Assembly: GCA_017883135.1 (NCBI GenBank)
Contig: JADGOE010000002.1
Coordinates: forward strand, 1-64,000
Length of the DNA stretch: 64,000 nt
Source: Acidimicrobiales bacterium
Lineage (GTDB): Bacteria > Actinomycetota > Acidimicrobiia > Acidimicrobiales > RAAP-2
Reading direction: 5' to 3'
Both the position numbers and the translations under genes were made by a program. Shown here piece after piece: positions 35,030-44,027 of the stretch. Each line of letters opens with the position of its first letter. Positions within the stretch are counted from its first letter, which is position 1. The notes beneath the pieces are model-generated. The model worked only from the letters and a program-made list of their open reading frames with translations, did no database searches and was not told the origin of the DNA.

Positions 35030-35485
35030 TCAGTGGGACAGCCAGGCATCCGGGTCGGTGGTCAGCTTCTGCACCGACTTGGGAAGGCGGCCGGACACGA
35101 TGTCGGCAATGGTCACCTGCTCCAGCACGGCACGCAGGCTTGCCCGAACCGCCACCCAGACATCCCGCAGGTGTTCGGCCGATCCCTCGTAGTTGGCCGC
35201 TTCCGGCCGGAGGCCGCGCACCTCGGCCAGGGGACCGTCGAGCGGGCGGATCACGTCGGCCACCGAGATTTCGGAGGCCGCCCGCGCCAGGCGGTAGCCG
35301 CCTTCGGCGCCGCGCTGGCTCACCAGCAGCCCCGCCCGGCGCATGTCGTTGAGGATGCTCTCGAGGAATTTGGCCGGGAGCCCCTGCGACTGTGCCAGTG
35401 CCTCTGCGGTCACCGGATGGTCGCCGGCATCGGCCAGGGTGCACAGCGCCCGCACCGCGTAGTCGACCTTGGCGGAGATGTACAC
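35030..35485 (-). CDS. Rrf2-family transcriptional regulator
   Basis: The 151-residue protein begins with YISAKVDYAVRALCTLAD and has the Rrf2 helix-turn-helix (VTAEALAQSQGLPAKFLESILNDMRRAGLLVSQRGAEGGYRLAR). The start is the GTG at 35485, matching the conserved family N-terminus; the longer frame reads through unrelated sequence. Only one cysteine is present (near residue 16), so the three-cysteine iron-sulfur site of IscR is absent and another signal must be sensed, if any. It lies just after the exporter permease on the same strand. Confidence 0.85.
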   Translation of the reverse strand: MYISAKVDYAVRALCTLADAGDHPVTAEALAQSQGLPAKFLESILNDMRRAGLLVSQRGAEGGYRLARAASEISVADVIRPLDGPLAEVRGLRPEAANYEGSAEHLRDVWVAVRASLRAVLEQVTIADIVSGRLPKSVQKLTTDPDAWLSH

Positions 35486-35559
35486 AAGGGGGATTCTGCC
35501 AGAGGCTGCGATCCCGCGGCGGCCACCGGCGCCAGCGGGACCACCGGGGCAGCGACGGG

Positions 35560-38097
35560 CTACTGGGTCGCGATGGCGGCGAGCACGTCGAGCTTGGCCG
35601 CCCTCCGGGCGGGCCACGACGCGGCGCCCAGCCCCAGCAGGGCTGCGATGACGAGGAACACGACCAGGCTGGTGAAGGGTACGACGGTGTCGGTGATGCC
35701 CTGGTCCTTCAGTGACACGGCGAAGGCGATGCCGAGACCGGTGCCGATGACGACGCCGATGACGGCGCCGAAGATGGAGAGGATCACTGCCTCGGACCGG
35801 ATCATCGAACGCACCTGGCGACGCCGCATACCCACGGCCCGCAACAGCCCGATCTCGTGGGTGCGCTCGAAGACCGACAGCATGAGCGTGTTGACGATGC
35901 CGATCAGCGCGATGACGACGGCGAGGGCCAACAGGACATAGACGACGCCGAGCAACTGGTTGACCTGGGCCTGCTGGGTCTTCTTGAACTCGGCCTGCGT
36001 CTGGACCTTCACGCTCGGGTAGCCGGCGAGCCCGGCTTTGACCGCAGCCTGGCCCGCGGGGCTCGCACCCTGCGACGAGCGGATGAGGACGGCGATCGGC
36101 AGGGGGTTGTCGAAGTGGGACTGGAAGAACTGCTCACTCACCAGGTAGCTGCCGAGCAGGGCGTTGGGCTTGTAGATCCCTCCGACCCGCAGGGTGGTAG
36201 CACCGGTCCGGGCGAACTTGACCGGCAGGACCGAACCGACCGACAGGTGCTTGGTGTTCGCCGTCGTGGTGTCGACCAGCAGGGCGCCGGCCACCAGTGC
36301 GGGCGCGCCCTCGCCTGCATTCATCCGCAGGATCACCGTCTCGGGAAGTCGGTACGGCGACACGGCGGTGAGGTTGGTGACCGAGCCGCGCAACAGGTAC
36401 TGCCCGAAGAACACGCTCGATACCGCGGTGACCCCGGGGATGAGACGGGCGGTGGACGCCACCGAGGAGCTGAACCCGCTGGGGCCCCCTCCGCCGCCGG
36501 CCCCCGACACGATGTAGTCGGCACTGATCGCCTGGTCGACGCTGGCAGTCGCCGACTTGGAGACGGATGCGCCGAACACGGCGATGGTCGATACCAGAGC
36601 GAGGCCGACCATGAGCGCCGCGGAGGTCTGGGCGGTCCGTCGGGGGCTGCGCATCGAGTTCTCCCGACCCAACCTCCCCGAGACGCCGAGCACGCGGGCG
36701 AGGGGCAGGCCGATGGCACTGGCCATCGGCCTGGCGACGAGGGGAGCCAGCATGCCGGCACCGATAAAGATACTGATGGCGCCGATGCCGACCAGTTGGA
36801 TGGCGGGCTTGGTCAGCCCGAGGGTGAGGAGCGCCACCCCGACCAGGACGATCACCCCTCCGACCACGGTCCGCCGGCGCGGCGAGCGGTCGTCCCCGGC
36901 CTGGCTGTCGGCGATGGCCGCGATCGGCGGAATGCGGACCGCCCGTCTGGCCGGGCTGATGGCCGACACCACTGTGACGCCCACGCCGACGAGGAGGGCG
37001 GCTACCACGGCGCGGAATTGGAAGACCAGCGGGCCCGAGGGCACGGTGATCCCGAAGGCCTTCAGCAGTGCTTCGAGCCCCACTGCAGCGAGGACCCCGA
37101 GGCCCAGCCCGATGAGGGACGCCACCAGCCCCACGATCCCGGCCTCGGCCAGTACGGAGCGGAACACCTGGCGCCGGCTGGCGCCGAGGATCCTCAGCAG
37201 GGCGAGCTCACGTGTCCGCTGACCCACGATGATCGAGAAGGTGTTGAAGATGGTGAACCCGCCGACGAACAGGGCGATGAAGGCGAAGATCAACAGTGCG
37301 GTCGAGAAGAAGGAGAGGGCCTGGTTGATGGAGCTGGACTGCTCGTTGGCGACGGTCTGGCCGGTCACGACCTCGACGCCGTGGGGGAGCACTCGGGCGA
37401 TCGACTTCTGGAGCTGGGCCAGGTCCACGCCCGGCTCGGCCAGCACGTCGACGGAGTCGTAGTAGCCGACCCGGTTGAACAGCTGCTGGGCCGTGGGGAG
37501 GTCGAACGCCGCGATCGTGGCACCGGCGAGGTTGTTGGCCGTGCCGAACTGGGCGATGCCCGAGACGGTGAAGGTCTGGGGCGGGCCGGCCAGCAGGATC
37601 CGGACGTGGTCGCCCACCGCGAAGTGGTACTTGCCCGCAGTGCCGGCGTCGACCACCACCTGGTGTGCGTTGGTGGGCGCTTTCCCCTGGCTCAGGCGCA
37701 GAGACGACAGCTGGGGGTTCGGATCGAAGGACAGCCCGATGGTGGGTGCGCCTCCGGTGGTGACGGCTTTGCCGTTCGGGGCGACGAACTGTGCATAGCC
37801 GCCGACGGCGCCATCGGCGTACTGGACCCCCGGCACCGAGCGCACCGTGTTGGCGATCGATTCCGGCACCGGATTGCGAACGCTGGTGCCGGCAGTCCCG
37901 GTGAACGCGGCCGTCTCCCGCACCTCGAAGCTCACGTTCTTGTAGACATTTTCGAACAGCGTGGTGAATGTGGCGTGCAGCGTGTCGGTGAGGACCAGCG
38001 TTCCCGAGACGAACATCACGCCCAGCACGATGGCCAGGGCGGTCAGCGCCAGACGGAGCTTGTGCGCCAGCAGACCCTTGACGGTCGCCCGCCACAT
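35560..38097 (-). CDS. MacB/FtsX-type ABC transporter permease
   Basis: This 845-residue permease has two FtsX domains. A first transmembrane helix (LALTALAIVLGVMFVSGTLVL) and a large extracytoplasmic domain (about 45-260) come first. Helix groups with the hallmark RTRELALLRILGASRRQVFRSVLAEA and, near the C-terminus, RTHEIGLLRAVGMRRRQVRSMI follow. Such proteins pair with a LolD/MacB-like ATPase and use mechanical force to move lipids, peptides or drugs across the envelope. The ATPase gene ends two bases before this start. Confidence 0.85.
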   Translation of the reverse strand: MWRATVKGLLAHKLRLALTALAIVLGVMFVSGTLVLTDTLHATFTTLFENVYKNVSFEVRETAAFTGTAGTSVRNPVPESIANTVRSVPGVQYADGAVGGYAQFVAPNGKAVTTGGAPTIGLSFDPNPQLSSLRLSQGKAPTNAHQVVVDAGTAGKYHFAVGDHVRILLAGPPQTFTVSGIAQFGTANNLAGATIAAFDLPTAQQLFNRVGYYDSVDVLAEPGVDLAQLQKSIARVLPHGVEVVTGQTVANEQSSSINQALSFFSTALLIFAFIALFVGGFTIFNTFSIIVGQRTRELALLRILGASRRQVFRSVLAEAGIVGLVASLIGLGLGVLAAVGLEALLKAFGITVPSGPLVFQFRAVVAALLVGVGVTVVSAISPARRAVRIPPIAAIADSQAGDDRSPRRRTVVGGVIVLVGVALLTLGLTKPAIQLVGIGAISIFIGAGMLAPLVARPMASAIGLPLARVLGVSGRLGRENSMRSPRRTAQTSAALMVGLALVSTIAVFGASVSKSATASVDQAISADYIVSGAGGGGGPSGFSSSVASTARLIPGVTAVSSVFFGQYLLRGSVTNLTAVSPYRLPETVILRMNAGEGAPALVAGALLVDTTTANTKHLSVGSVLPVKFARTGATTLRVGGIYKPNALLGSYLVSEQFFQSHFDNPLPIAVLIRSSQGASPAGQAAVKAGLAGYPSVKVQTQAEFKKTQQAQVNQLLGVVYVLLALAVVIALIGIVNTLMLSVFERTHEIGLLRAVGMRRRQVRSMIRSEAVILSIFGAVIGVVIGTGLGIAFAVSLKDQGITDTVVPFTSLVVFLVIAALLGLGAASWPARRAAKLDVLAAIATQ

Positions 38098-38098
38098 C

Positions 38099-38865
38099 TC
38101 AGCTACCCAGCTCCTTCATCTGTTCGAGGATCGCCTCGGCCGTCGGAGAGGACAGATCGCCGACCACCTTGCCGTCGGCAAGGAAGACGACCCGGTCCGC
38201 GTGGGCCGCGCCGCGCGGGTCGTGGGTCACCATGGCGATGGTCTGGCCGAACTCGGTCACCGACTTGCGGAGGAATTCGAGCAGTTCGGCGGATGCGTTG
38301 GAGTCGAGGTTGCCGGTGGGCTCGTCGGCGAAGATGAGGTCCGGCCGGCCGATCAGTGCCCGGGCGCATGCGATCCGCTGCTGTTGGCCCCCCGACATCT
38401 CGTTGGGCCGATGCGAGAGCCGGTCGCCGATGGCCAGCTGATCGATCAGGTAGTCGAACCAGGCCTGGTCCACCGGCCGGCCAGGTCGGCCGGCCGGTGG
38501 ATGTTCTCGCGGGCGGTCAGGGTCGGCACCAGGTTGAACGACTGGAAGACGAAGCCGATCCGGTCCCGGCGCAGCCTGGTCAGTCCGGCATCGTCAAGGG
38601 TGCCGACCTCCTCGGCACCCACGAAGACGTGGCCCGAGGTGGGGGTGTCCAGCCCTGCCATGCAGTGCATGAGGGTCGACTTTCCCGAGCCCGACGGACC
38701 CATCACCGCGGTGAACCGGCCCCGCTCGAAGGCGATGTCGATGCCGTCGAGCGCCCTGACGACGGCATCGCCTTTGCCGTACGTCTTCACCAGATCGACG
38801 GCGTGGGCCGCCGGCCCCGGTGGTGGAGCCGCCGCGTCCGGTACTGCTTCGTCGGTGACTGTCAT
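38099..38865 (-). pseudogene. MacB/LolD-type ABC transporter ATPase with a frameshift
   Basis: The N-terminal part (from ATG 38865) has the Walker A motif MGPSGSGKST and the Q-loop FVFQSFNLVPTLTARENI. It then runs out of frame at a stop at 38446. The remaining half continues in another frame: MSGGQQQRIACARAL (signature), LIFADEPTGNLDS (Walker B) and VTHDPR (H-loop). The switch falls in a perfect GC-rich hairpin (38470-38500). Compared with the expected reading through LAGR-P-V-DQAWFDYL, the sequence lacks four bases of a CCGG repeat. A slippage deletion or a base-calling error in the hairpin explains it. The permease downstream is intact. Confidence 0.85.
38470..38500. repeat. Perfect 13-bp inverted repeat at the ATPase frameshift
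   Basis: The arms ccaccggccggcc (38470-38482) and ggccggccggtgg (38488-38500) are separated by five bases. It is the strongest GC-only hairpin noticed in the window and coincides with the coding-frame break. Confidence 0.8.
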
Positions 38866-39061
38866 AGTGCTGGCCTTCCGTTACCAGATGCGGCGCGGTT
38901 GTCGCACCGAACCGACGTCGCATGCGGACGCGGGCCAGGCCAGTCGTCGGGACGCGGCGTCCGGCACGGACTCTACCGTGGCAAGGGCCGTTTGCCAGCT
39001 CGCTCGCAAGGTTCGCCGAAGGGCTGGCGGCAACCGACGAAGCAGCTGCTCTCGCGCGAAA
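38866..39061. other. Spacer between two ABC transporter operons
   Basis: There is no gene in these roughly 195 bases. They separate the end of the NitT/TauT-type importer operon from the start of the exporter ATPase, so they should hold a terminator for the first and a promoter for the second. I cannot identify either with confidence. Confidence 0.3.
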
Positions 39062-40039
39062 TCAGGGGGCCGAGGCGTCGAGCAACCCGTACCGCCGGCG
39101 CACCGAGGTGTCGACCCGGGTGAAGGCCACATCGACCATGATGCCGATGAACACGATCACGATCATCATGGCCACCACCACCGCATAGTCGCCGTAGGTC
39201 AACGCGTTCACCGTACGTCCGCCGAGGCTGAGCGGATTGATCGCGATGAGGAACTCGCCGGCCATGAGGGCGTGCCAGGCGAAGGCCCAACCCTGCTTCA
39301 GTCCACCGAGCACGCTGGGGAAGGCCGCCGGCAGCACCACGTGGCGCTCGAGGGCGACCCCCCGGGCCCCGAGGATTCGCCCGGCTCGCAGCAGGCCGGG
39401 TGGCACCTGATCGATGCCGCTGATGAAGCCGTTGGCGACGGCCGGGGCCGCCCCGAGCACCATCATCAAGACGATCGCCTTCCAGTTCTGGCCGAAGACC
39501 ATGTAGCCGAGCGGGTACCAGAGCACAGACGGCATGGTCTGCATGCCGGTGATGAGCGAGCCGATGGCGGCCCGGAGTACCGGTACCCGAGCCACGGAGG
39601 TCCCGACGATCCCCCCGACGATGACCACCAGTACGTACCCGAAAGCCGCCTGCTGCGCGGTGGCCCAGCAGGCCTGCCAGAACAGCGACGTGCCGAGCAG
39701 GTCCCAGAGCTGTCGGGCCACCGCCGATGGGGTCTGGAGGATGTGGGGTTGCCAGTGGGCCCACACCGCCAACTGCCAGATCAACAGGATGAGAGCAAGG
39801 GCGATGAGCTTCGGCCAGGTCGCCCGCCACAGGCGGCGTGACAGCCGACCCTGGGCTGGCCGACCGACCTTGTCGAGCGCGTCGAGCCCGGCCAGGGCCT
39901 GGTCCAGCGAAGGTGCGGTGGGAGCGGCGGAGTTCCCATTCCCCATCGGGCCGTCTTGCGTCACACCGTTGGCCCCGGTCCGGCCGGCCGGGGAGGTCCC
40001 GCCGTGGTCGACCGTGGTCCGAGGTGGCTCACCGGCCAT
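39062..40039 (-). CDS. ABC importer permease, NitT/TauT (SsuC-like) family
   Basis: The 325-residue permease has a hydrophilic N-terminal stretch of about 70 residues, then six or so membrane helices (LIALALILLIWQLAVWAHW; FGYVLVVIVGGIVGTSVA). The EAA-like loop reads LGARGVALERHVVLPAAFPSVLGGLKQGWAFAWHALMAGE. The pattern is that of sulfonate, taurine and nitrate importers. GGAGGT precedes the ATG at 40039, which lies inside the upstream ATPase gene (11-base overlap). Confidence 0.85.
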   Translation of the reverse strand: MAGEPPRTTVDHGGTSPAGRTGANGVTQDGPMGNGNSAAPTAPSLDQALAGLDALDKVGRPAQGRLSRRLWRATWPKLIALALILLIWQLAVWAHWQPHILQTPSAVARQLWDLLGTSLFWQACWATAQQAAFGYVLVVIVGGIVGTSVARVPVLRAAIGSLITGMQTMPSVLWYPLGYMVFGQNWKAIVLMMVLGAAPAVANGFISGIDQVPPGLLRAGRILGARGVALERHVVLPAAFPSVLGGLKQGWAFAWHALMAGEFLIAINPLSLGGRTVNALTYGDYAVVVAMMIVIVFIGIMVDVAFTRVDTSVRRRYGLLDASAP

Positions 40040-40874
40040 GCCGGCCCACCTCCGATCGCAGCTGGTCGGTGACCGTCGCTGCGAGTGTGGCGATCTCCGG
40101 TGAGTCGATGCGGCGGGGCCGTGCCAGATCGACCGGAAAGGTGGCCGCCACCCGGCCCGGCCTACTGGTGAGCAGCACGATCCGGTCGCCGAGGCGCGCC
40201 GCCTCCCGCACGTTGTGGGTGACGAAGAGAACGGTGAATCCCCGGTCGATCCACAGCGACTCGAGCTCGTCGTGGAGCAGGTCGCGGGTGATGGCATCGA
40301 GGGCGCCGAACGGCTCGTCCATCAACAGCAGTCCGGCATCCTGGGCCAGGGCGCGGGCGAGCGCCGCCCGCTGGCGCATGCCGCCGGACAGCTCGTGGGG
40401 CCGCTTGGGCCCGAAGCCGCCGAGGTGGACCCGCTCGAGGAGGTCGTCGGCGACGGCCCGGCGCTCGGTCCGCCCCACCCCACGCAGGCGTAGGGGGAGC
40501 TCGACATTGGCAGCCACCGTGAGCCACGGGAAGAGCGCCGAGTCCTGAAACAGCATGGCGGTGCCAGTCCCGCCGGTCAGGCGCACCCCTGACCTGGTGG
40601 CCTCTCCGTCGACCGGCTCACCGACGGTGGTGACCTCGACGCTTCCCACGGTCGGCCGGTCGAGGCCGGCGATCAGATTCAACAGGGTGGTCTTCCCGCA
40701 CCCCGAGGCCCCCACCAGGCAGACGAACTCACCGGGTTCGACACCGAGTGAGATGTCCGACAGGGCCACCACCCCGGTCGCTGCGTCACCGTGGCGCTTG
40801 GATACGCCGGTCAAGGTGACCGAGGGGGCCCGACCGTCGGGCCGCAAGGTGGGGGAGGGGGCGAGCGAGGTCAT
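40029..40874 (-). CDS. ABC importer ATPase, NitT/TauT (SsuB-like) family
   Basis: This is a 281-residue ATPase with all motifs intact: Walker A GASGCGKTT, Q-loop MLFQDSALFPWLTVAANVELPL, signature LSGGMRQRAALARAL, Walker B LLLMDEPFGALD and H-loop FVTHNVREA. ALFPWLTV and the ARLGDRIVLLTSRPGRV ending are characteristic of the NitT/TauT group. The ATG overlaps the stop of the substrate-binding protein (ATGA). Confidence 0.9.
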   Translation of the reverse strand: MTSLAPSPTLRPDGRAPSVTLTGVSKRHGDAATGVVALSDISLGVEPGEFVCLVGASGCGKTTLLNLIAGLDRPTVGSVEVTTVGEPVDGEATRSGVRLTGGTGTAMLFQDSALFPWLTVAANVELPLRLRGVGRTERRAVADDLLERVHLGGFGPKRPHELSGGMRQRAALARALAQDAGLLLMDEPFGALDAITRDLLHDELESLWIDRGFTVLFVTHNVREAARLGDRIVLLTSRPGRVAATFPVDLARPRRIDSPEIATLAATVTDQLRSEVGRHGR

Positions 40875-41971
40875 GAACCGGCCAGCTTGGCCTTTCCGTC
40901 ACTGATCAGGACCTTGTCGATTGGCCCCAGGTCGAAGATCCCGCTGATGTTGGTGGTCGGGAACCCGGCGGCTTTGGCGTGGACCAGGTCGGTCAGGATG
41001 GACGAGCCGATGGGGTCGTTGGTGAAGGTCATGTCCGCCCATGCCGAGGCCACTTCGGGCGCCTTCAATGCTTTGCCGGTCAGGGTGGCCAGCTGGGTGT
41101 TGGCGTCGGCCTGGGCCTGGGTCGGCGAGGCGTTGAGGAAGGCGGTAGTGGCCAGCTGGCCCTTCAAGAGGTCGGTCACCACTGCTGGATGGGCGGACAG
41201 GAAGTCGGTGGTGACCACCAGCACGGTGGTGGCGAACAGGCCGTTGGGCCACTGGGTCTTCTCGTTCACCAGCACGTGGCCCTTGCCCTCAGCCACCATG
41301 CGGGTCGCCCACGGCTCGGGGACCCAGGCACCGGCGATGGTGCCGGCCTCGAACGAGGTGAGTGTGGTGGCATTGTCCTCGGGCAGGATGGTGACCTCGC
41401 CGCTACCCCCGTTGGGTCCCGGGTAGGTCAGCCCCTGCTTCGTCAGCCAGGTGCGGAGGGCGACGTCCTGGGTGTTGCCCAGCTGCGGGGTGGCGACGGT
41501 CTTGCCCTTGAGCTGGTTGGCCGAGGTGATCGACGGCGAGACTACGAGCGCCGCCCCGCCGGAGGTGGCACCAGAGATGATCCTGACCGACTTCTGGCCC
41601 TGGGTATAGGCGGTGATCGCCGAGTTCGGGCCCATATAGGCGGCGTCCAACGAACCGGCCAGCAGCGCCGTCACTTCCGCAGGACCGGCGTTGTACGTCG
41701 ACGTCTGGAGCGTGACATTGCTCGCCAGGTTCTTGGTGAAGATGCCCTGCTGAACACCGACGAGCGCCGCCGCATGGGTCAGGTTGGTGAGGTAGCCAAG
41801 TCGCAGCGTCACCGGGGTGTTGGAGGTGGTCGAAGAGCTGGCGCCGGTGGCGGTGGTGCTCGCACTGCCCGATGCGGAGCTGCATGACGCGGCGGTCAAC
41901 GCAATGCCGATCAAGGCGCCGACCAGCGCTGACCGGCGAGATCGACGTGGCTGTTGGGACGGGAACTGCAT
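40871..41971 (-). CDS. NitT/TauT-type substrate-binding lipoprotein (SsuA-like)
   Basis: The 366-residue protein begins with Arg-rich residues and a lipobox (LIGIALTAASCSSASG), then a Ser/Thr linker. The binding domain has LRLGYLTNLTHAAALVGVQQGIF, AYMGPNSAITAY, and the hinge and ligand regions typical of sulfonate/nitrate/taurine receptors (VPEPWATRMVAEGKGHVLVNE). It is the first gene of the importer operon. GGAGGATC precedes the ATG at 41971. The substrate is not determinable: aliphatic sulfonates, taurine, nitrate, pyrimidine precursors and others share this family. Confidence 0.85.
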   Translation of the reverse strand: MQFPSQQPRRSRRSALVGALIGIALTAASCSSASGSASTTATGASSSTTSNTPVTLRLGYLTNLTHAAALVGVQQGIFTKNLASNVTLQTSTYNAGPAEVTALLAGSLDAAYMGPNSAITAYTQGQKSVRIISGATSGGAALVVSPSITSANQLKGKTVATPQLGNTQDVALRTWLTKQGLTYPGPNGGSGEVTILPEDNATTLTSFEAGTIAGAWVPEPWATRMVAEGKGHVLVNEKTQWPNGLFATTVLVVTTDFLSAHPAVVTDLLKGQLATTAFLNASPTQAQADANTQLATLTGKALKAPEVASAWADMTFTNDPIGSSILTDLVHAKAAGFPTTNISGIFDLGPIDKVLISDGKAKLAGS

Positions 41972-42146
41972 GCGGATCCTCCATGTCGACGGCGGCGGGT
42001 GCGTGGTCCAGCGTCGGTCCGAACTCCCCACCCTGCCGTTGGTTCGCAGGAATCCGGACGGTCTGCGTCGAGGTCGATTCATCGAAACACCTGAGCCCGA
42101 TGAACCCTCTTTCCCTATATATCTACCAAAAAGCTAGGAAAGGTCC

Positions 42147-42156
42147 TTGACGTCAA
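42147..42156. promoter_or_regulatory. Palindrome in the importer's upstream region
   Basis: TTGACGTCAA is a perfect 10-bp palindrome about 175 bases before the substrate-binding protein gene, next to an AT-rich stretch (42100-42160) unlike the surrounding DNA. Its left half also fits a -35 box for the minus strand, though I could not pair it with a well-spaced -10 box. Confidence 0.4.
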
Positions 42157-42250
42157 GTTAGCAGCAGCTGGCGCGCAATTGCCAGCAGTTGTTTGATGAG
42201 GGGCCGGGGCCGGGTACGCGGTCCGCCGGGCCACCGGTTGCCCGGTGCAG

Positions 42251-42883
42251 CTACTCGCCCAGGCGGTCGAGGAGGCGTTGGCGGTGCACCGGCCATTCGC
42301 CGGGCAGCATGGAGAAGACGGCGGTGTCCCGGACCGTGCCGTCCGAAGCCGGGCGTTCCGCCCGGATCACACCGTCCAGGGTGCAGCCCAGCCGCTCGAT
42401 GGCCGCCCTCGAGCGGACATTGCGGGAATCGGTCTGCAGCCGGACGGCCCGGACCTCCCACTCGTCGAAGGCGTGGCGCATCATCAGCAGCTTGGCCTCG
42501 GTGTTGACCGATGTCCGTTGGGCGGAAGGATCGAGCCAGGTGTACCCGATGTTGGCCACATCGGGCCGGTCGTGGCGCCGCAACACCTCCGAGCCCGGGT
42601 AGAGCGACGACCAGTCCCAGGGGGTGAGCTCATAGAAGCGGGTGGAGCCCACGACCCGCCGGGCGTCGACCGACCAGGTGACGAAGGGGTACTGGTCTCC
42701 GGACTCCCTGTTGGCCAGGGCCAGCTCCACGTAGGCGACCATGCTCGGGCGGTCCCAGGGGACAGGGGTGAAGCCGAACGTCGACCGGTCTTCGGTGGCA
42801 GCGGTCAGCAGTCCGTCGACATGGCCCAAGTCCATGGGCACCAGGTGGACGTGGCGGCCCTCGAGGGAGAAGAGATCGGACAT
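42251..42883 (-). CDS. GNAT-family N-acetyltransferase, RimJ/RimL-like
   Basis: The 210-residue acetyltransferase has VHLVPMDLGHVDGLL at the start and NIGYTWLDPSAQRTSVNTEAKLLMMRHAFDEWEVRAVRLQTDSRNVRSRAAIERLG. This is the acetyl-CoA-binding motif followed by the N-x-x-S-x-x-A-I-E-x-x-G signature of RimJ/RimL-type enzymes. It acetylates a terminal amine of protein or small molecule; the target is unknown. It lies just downstream of the fpg gene on the same strand. Confidence 0.8.
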   Translation of the reverse strand: MSDLFSLEGRHVHLVPMDLGHVDGLLTAATEDRSTFGFTPVPWDRPSMVAYVELALANRESGDQYPFVTWSVDARRVVGSTRFYELTPWDWSSLYPGSEVLRRHDRPDVANIGYTWLDPSAQRTSVNTEAKLLMMRHAFDEWEVRAVRLQTDSRNVRSRAAIERLGCTLDGVIRAERPASDGTVRDTAVFSMLPGEWPVHRQRLLDRLGE

Positions 42884-42924
42884 GCGACCATTGTCCTCGA
42901 TCCCTTCGGATGCCGCGTCCGGAT

Positions 42925-42971
42925 GGATGCCGGTTTGGACGCCGGCCTGGACGCCGGGTGGACGCCGGTTG
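42925..42971. repeat. Four tandem units of about 12 bp
   Basis: The units ggatgccggttt, ggacgccggcct, ggacgccgggt and ggacgccggttg follow each other between the fpg stop and the GNAT start. The third unit has lost one base. It looks like a microsatellite in the spacer. Confidence 0.7.
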
Positions 42972-42976
42972 CCCGG

Positions 42977-43837
42977 CTACTTGAGGAGGCGGGAGAGCCT
43001 GCGGCCGGCCAAGGGCCTGCCCCCGGTCTGGCACGTGGGGCAGTACTGCAGCGACCTGGTGGCGAACGAGACCTCCCGGATGGTGTCGCCGCACGCCGGG
43101 CACGCCTCGCCGGTACGGCCATGGACCCGCAGGGCACGCTTCTTGTCGCCCTTCAGCTCGGACGGCTCGAGGTCCGACGATCGCGCCACGGCCTCGCTGA
43201 GCACCCCCACCAAGGCGTCGTGCAGGCGGGCCACCTCGCCGGCATCGAGCCTGTTGGTCTTCTTGTAGGGCGAGAGCTCGGCGCGGTGCAGGGCCTCGTC
43301 GGAGTAGGCGTTGCCCACGCCGGCGATCAGCGACTGGGTGGTCAGCGCGGTCTTGAGGGTCGCCGACGTGTCGTGCATGAGTGTGGCCAGGCGGTCGACG
43401 GTGAACTCGGGCCCCAGCGGATCGATGCCCAAGCCGGCGACGGCGCCGATCTCGTCGGGTGACCCGACCACCCAAAGGGCCAACCGCTTCTCGGTGCCCA
43501 TCTCGGTGACGTCGAATCCCGAGCCATCGTCCAGCCCGACCCGCAGGGCCAAGGGCCCCCGGCCCGGCCGGGCGGCGCGGGCCGGCACCTTGTCGTACCA
43601 CCGGACCCAGCCGCCCCGGGCCAGGTGGAGCACCAGCCACAGGGTGTCGCACCCGACGCAGACGTACTTCCCCCGCCGTCGGACCTCGACGACGGTGCGG
43701 CCGACCAGGGCGTCGAGCGGGGGCGCCACCGTGCGCAGCGCCGCGAAGGAGGCCAGCTCGCACCGGTCGATGCGCCGGCCGGCCATGCGGCGCGCCAGCC
43801 CGGCAGCGAGGGTCTCGACCTCGGGCAGTTCGGGTAC
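42977..43837 (-). CDS. mutM: Formamidopyrimidine-DNA glycosylase family protein without a standard start codon
   Basis: Fpg removes oxidised purines from DNA using an N-terminal Pro. The frame encodes PELPEVETLAAGLARRMAG, the exact family N-terminus with catalytic Pro and Glu, but the codon before Pro is GTA (43835-43837). An in-frame TGA lies one codon further up, and no ATG, GTG or TTG occurs until 43786. Starting at that ATG would remove the active site. The rest is intact: TEMGTEKRLALWV, SLIAGVGNAYSDEALHRAELSP, the Lys-rich ELKGDKKRALRVHG, and a C-x2-C-x16-C-x2-C zinc finger. Either GTA (or the CTG three codons later, which also gives Met-Pro-Glu) is used, or one base is wrong. Confidence 0.8.
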   Translation of the reverse strand, partial: VPELPEVETLAAGLARRMAGRRIDRCELASFAALRTVAPPLDALVGRTVVEVRRRGKYVCVGCDTLWLVLHLARGGWVRWYDKVPARAARPGRGPLALRVGLDDGSGFDVTEMGTEKRLALWVVGSPDEIGAVAGLGIDPLGPEFTVDRLATLMHDTSATLKTALTTQSLIAGVGNAYSDEALHRAELSPYKKTNRLDAGEVARLHDALVGVLSEAVARSSDLEPSELKGDKKRALRVHGRTGEACPACGDTIREVSFATRSLQYCPTCQTGGRPLAGRRLSRLLK

Positions 43838-43864
43838 AGGTCAATTGTGGACCCTGGGCGACCG

Positions 43865-43870
43865 TAGTAT
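43865..43870 (+). promoter_or_regulatory. Candidate -10 box for ileS
   Basis: TAGTAT lies in the 190-base divergent gap between fpg and ileS, about 160 bases before the ileS start. The upstream CAATTG is a poor -35 match at 17 bases. The same gap carries imperfect CCGAACCGACCCG-type repeats (43960-44000). I found no T-box core. Confidence 0.3.
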
Positions 43871-44027
43871 CTGGTCCGCACCGGCACCAGGTTCGAAATG
43901 GTCCGGTCGTGTCGGGTCCGAACGTGCGGGAACCTCCCCATCGGGTCCGGCAACACCTTCGACCCGCCCCACCCGACCGACCCGAACCGAACCGACCCGC
44001 CCCATCCGACTCGAGAGGGAGTACCCG

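Noticed and set aside
42925..42971. CRISPR-like repeats
   Set aside because: Units are only 11-12 bp, directly adjacent and without spacers; this is a simple tandem repeat.
43838..44027. T-box riboswitch before ileS
   Set aside because: Actinobacterial ileS genes often have one, but I found no AGGGUGGNACC-type core and no matching stem in the 190-base gap.
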